Below are positions 29,001 to 39,571 of a stretch of 64,000 nt of DNA, piece by piece. Numbering within the stretch: position 1 is the stretch's first letter; each line of letters begins with the position of its first letter. The notes beneath the pieces are model-generated. The model made no database searches and was not told the origin of the DNA. It was given only the letters and a program-made list of their open reading frames with translations. The position numbers and the translations under genes were made by a program. Origin of the DNA: Pampus argenteus (lineage: Eukaryota > Chordata > Actinopteri > Scombriformes > Stromateidae); NCBI GenBank assembly GCA_036937835.1, contig CM072877.1, forward strand, positions 780,001 through 844,000, in the 5' to 3' direction.

Positions 29001-32000
29001 CTTTTACTGTAACATTTTTAAAAAATAGCTTTCTCTCAGGCTAAAACTGACAACTACAGTTTTTCTTAAACAAGGAGCAATATTTTCAATCAAAACCATG
29101 TTTGCCATCAACAAGTAACTGATTTCTAATGATTAGGACCAAAAAACTCACTTCTGAGAGCTTCCTGCAGCTTTTACTGTAACATTTGTGAAAATTGCTT
29201 TCTCTCAGGCCAAAACAGACAACTACAGTTTTTCTTATACAAGGAGCAATATTTTCAATCAAAACCATGTTTGCCATCAACAAGTAACTGATTTCTAATG
29301 ATTAGGACCAAAAAACTAACTTCTGAGAGCTTCCTGCAGCTTTTACTGTAAAATTTGTGAAAATTGCTTTCTCTCAGGCTAAAACTGACAACTACAGTTT
29401 TTCCTAAACAAGGAGCAATATTTTTCAATCAAAACCATCTTTGCCATCAACAAGTAACTGATTTCTAATGATTAGGACCAAAAAACTCACTTCTGAGAGC
29501 TTCATGCAGATTTTACTGTAACATTTGTAAAAATAGCTTTCTCTCAGGCTAAAACTGACAACTGTAGTTTTTCTTAAACAAGGAGCCATATTTGCAATCA
29601 AAACCATGTTTGCCATCAACAAGTAACTAATTTCTAATGATTAGGACCAAAAAACTCACTTCTGAGAGCTTCCTGCAGCTTTTACTGTACCATTTGTAAA
29701 ACTAGCTTTCTCTCGGCGAGAGAAGCCCCAAACTGACAACTATAGTTTTTCTTAAACAAGGAGCCATATTTTCAATCAAAACCATGTTTGCCATCAACAA
29801 GTAACTGATTTCTAATGATTAGGACCAAAAAAACTCACTTCTGAGAGCTTCCTGCAGCTTTTACTGTAACATTTGTAAAAATAGCTTTCTCTCAGGCCAA
29901 AACTGACAACTACAGTTTTTGTTAAACAAGGAGCAATATTTTCAATAAAAACCATGTTTGCCATCAACATGTAACTGATTTCTAATGATTAGGACCAAAA
30001 AACTCACTTCTGAGAGCTTCCTGCAGCTTTTACTGTAACATTTGTAAAAATAGCTTTCTCTCAGCCCAAAACTGACAACTACAGTTTTTCTAAAACAACA
30101 AGCAATATTTTCAATCAAAACCATGTTTGCCATCAACAAGTAACTGATTTCTAATGATTAGGACCAAAAAAACTCACTTCTGAGAGCTTCCTGCAGCTTT
30201 TACTGTAACATTTGTAAAAATAGCTTTCTCTCAGGCCAAAACTGACAACTACAGTTTTTCTTAAACAAGGAGCAATATTTTCAATCAAAATAATGTTTGC
30301 CATCAACAAGTAACTGATTTCTAATGATTAGGACCAAAAACTCACTTCTGAGAGCTTCCTGCAGCTTTTACTGTAACATTTGTAAAAATAGCTTTCTCTC
30401 AGGCCAAAACTGACAACTACAGTTTTTCTTAAACAAGGAGCAATATTTTTTCAATCAAAATAATGTTTGCCATCAACAAGTAACTGATTTCTAATGATTA
30501 GGACCAAAAAACTCACTTCTGAGAGCTTCCTGCAGCTTTTACTGTAACATTTGTAAAAATAGCTTTCTCTCAGGCCAAAACTGACAACTACAGTTTTTGT
30601 TAAACAAGGAGCAATATTTTCAATAAAAACCATGTTTGCCATCAACATGTAACTGATTTCTAATGATTAGGACCAAAAAACTCACTTCTAAGAACTTCCT
30701 GCAGCTTTTACTGTAACATTTTTAAAAAATAGCTTTCTCTCTGCGAGAGAAGGCCAAAACTGACAACTACAGTTTTTCTTAAACAAGGAGCAATATTTTC
30801 AATCAAAACCACGTTTGCCATCAACAAGTAACTGATTTCTAATGATTAGGACCAAAAAACTCACTTCTGAGAGCTTCCTGCAGCTTTTACTGTAACATTT
30901 GTAAAAAATAGCTTTCTCTCAGGCCAAAACTGACAACTACAGTTTTTCTTAAACAAGGAGCAATATTTTCAATAAAAACCATGTTTGCCATCAACAAGTA
31001 ACTGATTTCTAATGATTAAGACCAAAAAACTTACTTCTGAGAGCTTCCTGCAGAATTTTACTGTAACATTTGTAAAAAAAAGCTTTCTCTCTGCGAGAGA
31101 AGGCCAAAACTGACAACTACAGTTTTTCTTAAACAAGGAGAAATATTTTCAATCAAAACCATGTTTGCCATCAACAAGTAACTGATTTCTAATGATTAGG
31201 ACAAAAAAACTCACTTCTGAGAGCTTCCTGCAGCTCTTACTGTAACATTTGTAAAAATAGCTTTCTCTCAGGCCAAAACTGACAACTACAGTTTTTCTTA
31301 AACAAGGAGCAATATTTTCAATCAAAACCATGTTTGCCATCAACAAGTAACTGATTTCTAATGATTAGGACCAAAAAACTCACTTCTGAGAGCTTCCTGC
31401 AGCTTTTACTGTAACATTTGTAAAAATAGCTTTCTCTCAGCCAGAGAATGTCAAAACTGACAACTACAGTTTTTCTTAAACAAGGAGCAATATTTTCAAT
31501 CAAAACCATGTTTGCCATCAACAAGTAACTGATTTCTAATGATTAGGACCAAAAAACTCACTTCTGAGAGCTTCCTGCAGCTTTTACTGTAACATTTGTA
31601 AAAATAGCTTTCTCTCAGGCCAAAACTGACAACTACAGTTTTTCTTAAACAAGGAGCAATATTTTCAATCAAAACCATGTTTGCCATCACCAAGTAACTG
31701 ATTTCTAATGATTATGACCTAAAAACTCACTTCTGAGAGCTTCCTGCAGCTTTTACTGTAACATTTGTAAAAATAGCTTTCTCTCGGCGAGAGAAGGTCA
31801 AAACTGACAACTACAGTTTTTCTTAAACAAGGAGCAATATTTTCAATCAAAACCATGTTTGCCATCAACAAGTAACTGATTTCTAATGATTAGGACCAAA
31901 AAACTCACTTCTGAGAGCTTCCTGCAGCTTTTACTGTAACATTTGTAAAAATAGCTTTCTCTCTGCGAGAGAAGGCCAAAACTGACAACTACAGTTTTTC

Positions 32001-35000
32001 TTAAACAAGAAGCAATATTTCCAATAAAACCATGTTTGCCATCAACAAGTAACTGATTTCTAATGATTAGGACCAAAAAATTCACTTCTGAGAGCTTTCT
32101 GCAGCTTTTACTGTAACATTTGTAAAAATAGCTTTCTCTCGGCGAGAGAAGGTCAAAACTGACAACTACAGTTTTTCTTAAACAAGGAGCAATATTTTCA
32201 ATCAAAACCATGTTTGACATCAACAAGTAACTGATTTCTAATGATTAGGACCAAAAAACTCACTTCTGAGAGCTTCCTGCAGCTTTTACTGTAACATTTG
32301 TAAAAATAGCTTTCTCTCTGCGAGAGAAGGCCAAAACTGACAACTACAGTTTTTCTTAAACAAGAAGCAATATTTCCAATAAAACCATGTTTGCCATCAA
32401 CAAGTAACTGATTTCTAATGATTAGGACCAAAAAATTCACTTCTGACAGCTTCCTGCAGCTTTTACTGTAACATTTGTAAAAATAGCTTTCTCTCAGGCC
32501 AAAACTGACAACTACAGTATTTCTTAAACAAGGAGCAATATTTTCAATCAAAATAATGTTTGCCATCAACAAGTAACTGATTTCTAATGATTAGGACCAA
32601 AAAACTCACTTCTGAGAGCTTCCTGCAGCTTTTACTGTAACATTTTTAAAAAATAGCTTTCTCTCAGGCTAAAACTGACAACTACAGTTTTTCTTAAACA
32701 AGGAGCAATATTTTCAATCAAAACCATGTTTGCCATCAACAAGTAACTGATTTCTTAGATTAGGACCAAAAAACTCACTTCTGAGAGCTTCCTGCAGCTT
32801 TTACTGTAACATTTGTGAAAATTGCTTTCTCTCAGGCCAAAACTGACAACTACAGTTTTTCTTATACAAGGAGCAATATTTTCAATCAAAACCATGTTTG
32901 CCATCAACAAGTAACTGATTTCTAATGATTAGGACCAAAAAACTAACTTCTGAGAGCTTCCTGCAGCTTTTACTGTAACATTTGTGAAAATTGCTTTCTC
33001 TCAGGCCAAAACTGACAACTACAGTTTTTCCTAAACAAGGAGCAATATTTTTCAATCAAAACCATCTTTGCCATCAACAAGTAACTGATTTCTAATGATT
33101 AGGACCAAAAAACTCACTTCTGAGAGCTTCATGCAGATTTTACTGTAACATTTGTAAAAATAGCTTTCTCTCAGGCTAAAACTGACAACTGTAGTTTTTC
33201 TTAAACAAGGAGCCATATTTTCAATCAAAACCATGTTTGCCATCAACAAGTAACTAATTTCTAATGATTAGGACCAAAAAACTCACTTCTGAGAGCTTCC
33301 TGCAGCTTTTACTGTACCATTTGTAAAACTAGCTTTCTCTCGGCGAGAGAAGCCCCAAACTGACAACTATAGTTTTTCTTAAACAAGGAGCCATATTTTC
33401 AATCAAAACCATGTTTGCCATCAACAAGTAACTGATTTCAAATGATTAGGACCGAAAAACTCACTTCTGAGAGCTTCCTGTAGCTTTTACTGTAACATTT
33501 GTAAAAATAGCTTTCTCTCAGGCCAAAACTGACAACTACAGTTTTTCTTAAACAAGGAGCAATATTTTCAATCAAAACCATGTTTGCCATCAACAAGTAA
33601 CTGATTTCTAATGATTAGGACCAAAAACTCACTTCTGAGAGCTTCCTGCAGCTTTTACTGTAACATTTGTAAAAATAGCTTTCTCTCAGCCCAAAACTGA
33701 CAACTACAGTTTTTCTTAATCAAGGAGCAATATTTTCCATCAAAACCATGTTTGCCATCAACAAGTAACTGATTTCTAATGATTAGGACCAAAAAACTCA
33801 CTTCTGAGAGCTTCATGCAGATTTTACTGTAACATTTGTAAAATTAGCTTTCTCTCAGGCCAAAACTGACAACTACAGTTTTTCTTAAACAAGGAGCAAT
33901 ATTTTTTCCAATCAAAACCATGTTTGCCATCAACAAGTAACTGATTTCTAATGATTAGGACCAAAAAACTCACTTCTGAGAGCTTCCTGCAGCTTTTACT
34001 GTAACATTTGTAAAAATAGCTTTCTCTCTGCGAGAGAAGGCCAAAACTGACAACTACAGTTTTTCTTAAACAAGGAGCAATATTTCCAATAAAACCATGT
34101 TTGCCATCAACAAGTAACTGATTTCTAATGATTAGGACCAAAAAATTCACTTCTGACAGCTTCCTGCAGCTTTTACTGTAACATTTGTAAAAATAGCTTT
34201 CTCTCAGGCCAAAACTGACAACTACAGTATTTCTTAAACAAGGAGCAATATTTTCAATCAAAATAATGTTTGCCATCAACAAGTAACTGATTTCTAATGA
34301 TTAGGACCAAAAAACTCACTTCTGAGAGCTTCCTGCAGCTTTTACTGTAACATTTTTAAAAAATAGCTTTCTCTCAGGCTAAAACTGACAACTACAGTTT
34401 TTCTTAAACAAGGAGCAATATTTTCAATCAAAACCATGTTTGCCATCAACAAGTAACTGATTTCTAATGATTAGGACCAAAAAACTCACTTCTGAGAGCT
34501 TCCTGCAGCTTTTACTGTAACATTTGTGAAAATTGCTTTCTCTCAGGCCAAAACTGACAACTACAGTTTTTCTTATACAAGGAGCAATATTTTCAATCAA
34601 AACCATGTTTGCCATCAACAAGTAACTGATTTCTAATGATTAGGACCAAAAAACTAACTTCTGAGAGCTTCCTGCAGCTTTTACTGTAACATTTGTGAAA
34701 ATTGCTTTCTCTCAGGCCAAAACTGACAACTACAGTTTTTCCTAAACAAGGAGCAATATTTTTCAATCAAAACCATCTTTGCCATCAACAAGTAACTGAT
34801 TTCTAATGATTAGGACCAAAAAACTCACTTCTGAGAGCTTCATGCAGATTTTACTGTAACATTTGTAAAAATAGCTTTCTCTCAGGCTAAAACTGACAAC
34901 TGTAGTTTTTCTTAAACAAGGAGCCATATTTTCAATCAAAACCATGTTTGCCATCAACAAGTAACTAATTTCTAATGATTAGGACCAAAAAACTCACTTC

Positions 35001-36199
35001 TGAGAGCTTCCTGCAGCTTTTACTGTACCATTTGTAAAACTAGCTTTCTCTCGGCGAGAGAAGCCCCAAACTGACAACTATAGTTTTTCTTAAACAAGGA
35101 GCCATATTTTCAATCAAAACCATGTTTGCCATCAACAAGTAACTGATTTCTAATGATTAGGAGCAAAAAACTCACTTCTGAGAGCTTCCTGCAGCTTTTA
35201 CTGTAACATTTGTAAAAATAGCTTTCTCTCAGCCCAAAACTGACAACTACAGTTTTTCTAAAACAACGAGCAATATTTTCAATCAAAACCATGTTTGCCA
35301 TCAACAAGTAACTGATTTCTAATGATTAGGACCAAAAAAACTCACTTCTGAGAGCTTCCTGCAGCTTTTACTGTAACATTTGTAAAAAATAGCTTTCTCT
35401 CAGGCCAAAACTGACAACTACAGTTTTTCTTAAACAACGAGCAATATTTTAAAACAAAACCATGTTTGCCATCAACAAGTAACTGATTTCAAATGATTAG
35501 GACCAAAAAACTCACTTCTGAGAGCTTCCTGCAGCTTTTACTGTAACATTTGTAAAATTAGCTTTCTCTCAGGCCAAAACTGACAACTACAGTTTTTCTT
35601 AAACAAGGAGCAATATTTTCAATCAAAACCATGTTTGCCATCAACAAGTAACTGATTTCTAATGATTAGGACCAAAAAACTCACTTCTGAGAGCTTCCTG
35701 CAGCTTTTACTGTAACATTTGTAAAAATAGCTTTCTCTCAGCCCAAAACTGACAACTACAGTTTTTCTAAAACAACAAGCAATATTTTCAATCAAAACCA
35801 TGTTTGCCATCAACAAGTAACTGATTTCTAATGATTAGGACCAAAAAAACTCACTTCTGAGAGCTTCCTGCAGCTTTTACTGTAACATGTGTAAAAATAG
35901 CTTTCTCTCAGGCCAAAACTGACAACTACAGTTTTTCTTAAACAAGGAGCAATATTTTCAATCAAAATAATGTTTGCCATCAACAAGTAACTGATTTCTA
36001 ATGATTAGGACCAAAAACTCACTTCTGAGAGCTTCCTGCAGCTTTTACTGTAACATTTGTAAAAATAGCTTTCTCTCAGGCCAAAACTGACAACTACAGT
36101 TTTTCTTAAACAACGAGCAATATTTTCAATCAAAACCATGTTTGCCATCAACAAGTAACTGATTTCTAATGATTAGGACCAAAAAACTCACTTCTGAGA
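20021..36199 (-). repeat. More diverged satellite zone of the left arm
   Basis: Units here carry variants that are rare or absent elsewhere: gtgaaaattgctttctc, ttcttagattagg, gacaactgtag, ttcatgcagatttt, tttccaataaaacc and gtaccatttgtaaaac. They recur in blocks rather than in a single register. Examples are 20,368-20,751 against 31,843-32,226 (offset 11,475), 22,256-22,792 against 29,086-29,622 (offset 6830), and 33,052 against 34,763 (offset 1711). The aatgcttagg variant common in the right arm is not seen here. The zone looks older or less homogenised than its flanks. Confidence 0.75.
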
Positions 36200-36204
36200 G
36201 CATC
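36200..36204. repeat. Target-site duplication, left of LTR
   Basis: GCATC immediately before TGTTAG. It is identical to 36,782-36,786. The satellite consensus has gcttc here, so the target unit already carried the gcatc variant. Confidence 0.9.
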
Positions 36205-36781
36205 TGTTAGAATAATGTATATAAGTTATCCCATATTTACTCTTTTGCATTCTTTATATATCACCACTATTTTATTCTTTGTACTCCATACTATGATCTG
36301 TAAGTTTGTGTTTCGTTCTACACTAAGTTCTCTTCTAGATGGACATTTGGAGTTTGCAGCTGTTGGTGAGAACTTCCCATCACCATCTGACTGATGGGAC
36401 TGGCACCTTTTGTAGAGTTAATGAGTTGTAGAGTTAATCACCATACCATGTTGGAAAGTAAAACAAAAGAGTTAAGTGTAGAAGAAAACAGACGTTGTTT
36501 ATTGGTCAAGGAAATTGTGCCTGCCTGAAAAGCAAAGCAATAAAACCATTACGTTGTTACTGACCTGTGCCTGACCTATGCCCCTCCCCTTTAGAAGCAA
36601 CATGTATTAGGGACATCCTAAATAAAAAGCAAGAGGGCAGGAGACGAAATCAGAGTAGATAGGAGATTCTGCAGACTGTGCACGTCTCCTGTTGCTCTCC
36701 TTGCAAGTAAAACTTAACTCTGTTGTCTTCTCTCCTCTTTGTGTCTGTGAGTTTGATATTTTAGGTTGTTTAAACCTGACA
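36205..36781 (+). mobile_element. Solo LTR of a retrovirus-like element
   Basis: A 577-bp non-satellite insertion starts TGTTAG and ends CTGACA, near-inverted ends typical of LTRs. It is bounded by identical 5-bp direct repeats. Removing it and one repeat restores an uninterrupted satellite unit. A TATA-like AATAAAAAG lies at 36,621-36,629. A polyadenylation-like AGTAAA at 36,706-36,711 is followed by a T/GT-rich tract, consistent with a U3-R-U5 layout on the plus strand. Another AATAAA is at 36,539-36,544. There are no gag, pol or env remnants, so internal sequence was probably lost by recombination between two LTRs. Whether it belongs to an endogenous retrovirus or another LTR family cannot be decided here. 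Confidence 0.85.
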
Positions 36782-36786
36782 GCATC
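36782..36786. repeat. Target-site duplication, right of LTR
   Basis: GCATC immediately after CTGACA, followed by ctgcagctttt, which resumes the interrupted satellite unit. Confidence 0.9.
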
Positions 36787-38722
36787 CTGCAGCTTTTACT
36801 GTAACATTTGTAAAAAAAGCTTTCTCTCAGGCCAAAACTGACAACTACAGTTTTTCTTTAACAACGAGCAATATTTTCCATCAAAACCATGTTTGCTATC
36901 AACAAGTAACTGATTTCTAATGATTAGGACCAAAAAACTCACTTCTGAGAGCTTCATGCAGATTTTACTGTAACATTTGTAAAAATAGCTTTCTTTCCGG
37001 CCAAAACTGACAACTACAGTTTTTCTTAATCAAGGAGCAATATTTTCCATCAAAACCATGTTTGCTATCAACAAGTAACCGATTTCTAATGATTAGGACC
37101 AAAAAACTCACTTCTGAGAGCTTCATGCAGATTTTACTGTAACATTTGTAAAAATAGCTTTCTCTCAGGCCAAAACTGACAACTACAGTTTTTCTTAAAC
37201 AAGGAGCAATATTTTCAATCAAAACCATGTTTGCCATCAACAAGTAACTGATTTCTAATGATTAGGACCAAAAACTCACTTCTGAGAGCTTCCTGCAGCT
37301 TTTACTGTAACATTTGTAAAAATAGCTTTCTCTCGGCGAGAGAAGCCCAAAACTGACAACTATAGTTTTTCTTAAACAAGGAGCCATATTTTCAATCAAA
37401 ACCATGTTTGCCATCAACAAGTAACTGATTTCTAATGATTAGGAGCAAAAAACTCACTTCTGAGAGCTTCCTGCAGCTTTTACTGTAACATTTGTAAAAA
37501 TAGCTTTCTCTCGGCGAGAGAAGCCCAAAACTGACAACTATAGTTTTTCTTAAACAAGGAGCCATATTTTCAATCAAAACCATGTTTGCCATCAACAAGT
37601 AACTAATTTCTAATGATTAGGACCAAAAAACTCACTTCTGAGAGCTTCCTGCAGCTTTTACTATAACATTTGTAAAAAATAGCTTTCTCTCGGCGAGAGA
37701 AGCCCCAAACTGACAACTATAGTTTTTCTTAAACAAGGAGCCATATTTTCAATCAAAACCATGTTTGCCATCAACAAGTAACTGATTTCTAATGATTAGG
37801 AGCAAAAATCTCACTTCTGAGAGCTTCCTGCAGCTTTTACTGTAACATTTGTAAAAATAGCTTTCTCTCAGCCCAAAACTGACAACTACAGTTTTTCTAC
37901 AACAACGAGCAATATTTTCAATCAAAACCATGTTTGCCATCAACAAGTAACTGATTTTTAATGATTAGGACCAAAAAAACTCACTTCTGAGAGCTCCCTG
38001 CAGCTTTTACTGTAACATTTGTAAAAAAAGCTTTCTCTCAGGCCAAAACTGACAACTACAGTTTTTCTTAAACAACGAGCAATATTTTAAAACAAAACCA
38101 TGTTTGCCATCAACAAGTAACTGATTTCAAATGATTAGGACCAAAAAACTCACTTCTGAGAGATTCCTGCAGCTTTTACTGTAACATTTGTAAAAATAGC
38201 TTTCTCTCAGGCAAAACTGACAACTACAGTTTTTCTTAAACAAGGAGCAATATTTTCAATCAAAACCATGTTTGCCATCAACAAGTAACTGATTTCTAAT
38301 GATTAGGACCAAAAAAACTCACTTCTGAGAGCTTCCTGCAGCTTTTACTGTAACATTTGTAAAAATAGCTTACTCTCTGCGAGAGAAGGCCAAAACTGAC
38401 AACTACAGTTTTTCTTAAACAAGGAGCAATATTTTCAATCAAAACCATGTTTGCCATCAACAAGTAACTGATTTCTAATGATTAGGACCAAAAAACTCAC
38501 TTCTGAGAGCTTCCTGCAGCTTTTACTGTAACATTTGTAAAAATAGCTTTCTCTCAGCCCAAAACTGAAAAATACAGTTTTTCTTAAACAAGGAGCAATA
38601 TTTTCAATCAAAACCATGTTTGCCATCAACAAGTAACTGATTTCTAATGATTAGGACCAAAAAACTCACTTCTGAGAGCTTCCTGCAGCTTTTACTGTAA
38701 CATTTGTAAAAATAGCTTTCTC
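36787..38722 (-). repeat. Last stretch of left arm between the LTR and the orientation switch
   Basis: The satellite continues in reverse orientation after the LTR, completing the unit interrupted at 36,204. It contains 178-bp units with tctctcggcgagagaagccc, a unit with tactctctgcgagag near 38,370, and a unit with gaaaaatacag near 38,567. A variant reading ctctcaggcaaaactg near 38,205-38,220 contains the same TCAGGCAAA string that forms the orientation switch about 500 bp further on. Confidence 0.85.
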
Positions 38723-38731
38723 TCAGGCAAA
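38723..38731. other. Orientation switch (inversion junction) of the satellite
   Basis: Left of this point units read in reverse, and right of it they read forward. The nine bases TCAGGCAAA fit both sides. They end the left-arm variant ctctcaggcaaa, and they begin the foldback-derived sequence tcaggcaaacatgg that is also found at 43,525. The first right-arm unit then carries ccttggttaag, the marker of the foldback-associated unit. The junction is therefore a join at 9-bp microhomology between a satellite unit and a foldback unit. Confidence 0.9.
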
Positions 38732-39060
38732 CATGGTTTTGATTGAAAATATTGCTCCTTGGTTAAGAAAAACTGTAGTTGTCAGTTTTGGCCTGAGAGA
38801 AAGCTATTTTTACAAATGTTACAGTAAAAGCTGCAGGAAGCTCTCAGAAGTGAGTTTTTTGGTCCTAAGCATTAGAAATCAGTTACTTGTTGATGGCAAA
38901 CATGGTTTTGATTGAAAATATTGCTCCTTGTTTAAGAAAAACTGTAGTTGTCAGTTTTGGCCTGAGAGAAAGCTATTTTTACAAATGTTACAGTAAAAGC
39001 TGCAGGGAGCTCTCAGAAGTGAGTTTTTTGGTCCTAAGCATTAGAAATCAGTTACTTGTT

Positions 39061-39229
39061 GATGGCAAACATGGTTTTGATTGAAAATATTGCTCCTTGT
39101 TTAAGAAAAACTGTAGTTGTCAGTTTTGGCCTGAGAGAAAGCTATTTTTACAAATGTTACAGTAAAAGCTGCAGGGAGCTCTCAGAAGTGAGTTTTTTGG
39201 TCCTAAGCATTAGAAATCAGTTACTTGTT
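39061..39229 (+). repeat. Representative 169-bp satellite unit
   Basis: A typical right-arm unit counted from gatggcaaac to the base before the next gatggcaaac is exactly 169 bp. Counting bases in the closely related consensus gives 59 G+C, about 35%. That consensus contains one PstI site (CTGCAG) and no CpG dinucleotide. Runs of A and T (ttttt, gaaaa, aaaaa) are spread along the unit. No CENP-B-box-like sequence is present. Confidence 0.95.
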
Positions 39230-39393
39230 GATGGCAAACATGGTTTTGATTGAAAATATTGCTCCTTGTTTAAGAAAAACTGTAGTTGTCAGTTTTGGCC
39301 TGAGAGAAAGCTATTTTTACAAATGTTACAGTAAAAGCTGCAGGAAGCTCTCAGAAGTGAGTTTTTTGGTCCTAAGCATTAGAAATCAGTTAC

Positions 39394-39571
39394 TTGTTGA
39401 TGGCAAACATGGTTTTGATTGAAAATATTGCTCCTTGTTTAAGAAAAACTGTAGTTGTCAGTTTTGGCCTTCTCTCGCCGAGAGAAAGCTATTTTTACAA
39501 ATGTTACAGTAAAAGCTACAGGAAGCTCTCAGAAGTGAGTTTTTTGGTCCTAATCATTAGAAATCAGTTAC
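39394..39571 (+). repeat. Representative 178-bp satellite unit with hairpin
   Basis: This unit differs from the 169-bp form by nine extra bases between ggcc and gagagaaagc. The extra bases complete a 17-nt palindrome, TTCTCTCGCCGAGAGAA, at 39,470-39,486, whose two 8-nt arms pair around one central base. The 178-bp form recurs in both arms, for example at 40,596, 42,641, 44,534, 48,446 and 50,829 on the right and at 3734, 10,312 and 15,518 on the left. Degenerate versions in the left arm (tctctctgcgagaga, tctctcagccagaga) look like decayed hairpins. Confidence 0.93.

Larger units (their letters stand above)
1..38731 (-). repeat. 169/178-bp tandem satellite, left arm (reverse orientation)
   Basis: Head-to-tail copies of one unit run through the whole interval, apart from a 577-bp LTR insertion at 36,205-36,781. 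Landmarks recur once per unit: the CTGCAG (PstI) site, the phrase ctgacaactacag, and catgtttgccatcaac. Spacing is 169 bp or 178 bp, with occasional 168- or 170-bp units from single-base indels. Relative to the right arm every unit is reverse-complemented. Unit variants differ in a short region next to tagctttctctc and in the ctaatgattagg segment. These variants define larger repeated blocks listed separately. No gene, RNA gene or promoter was recognised inside the units. The near-nucleosomal unit length is typical of centromeric or heterochromatic satellites, but location on the chromosome is not shown by the sequence. Confidence 0.97.

Noticed and set aside
36218..36225. TATATAAG near the LTR 5' end as its promoter
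   Set aside because: It is only 13 bases from the LTR start, too early for a U3 promoter. The AATAAAAAG at 36,621 is better placed ahead of the AGTAAA signal.
1..38731. CRISPR array
   Set aside because: Repeats are contiguous 169/178-bp units with no unique spacers, and the inserted elements are eukaryotic in type.
38723..38731. Inversion as a hairpin sequencing artefact
   Set aside because: A missed-adapter foldback would give exactly complementary arms around the junction. The subtypes of the flanking units differ (for example a tactctctgcgagag unit on the left and gcagggagctc units on the right).
39061..39229. CENP-B box in the satellite unit
   Set aside because: The box requires TTCG and CGGG cores, and the 169-bp consensus contains no CpG at all. 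The CpGs in 178-bp units (ctctcgccgag) do not fit the motif.
39061..39229. tRNA- or 5S-derived repeat (SINE-like) origin of the unit
   Set aside because: I could not see A-box or B-box promoter motifs, and there is no poly-A tail or terminal short repeat.
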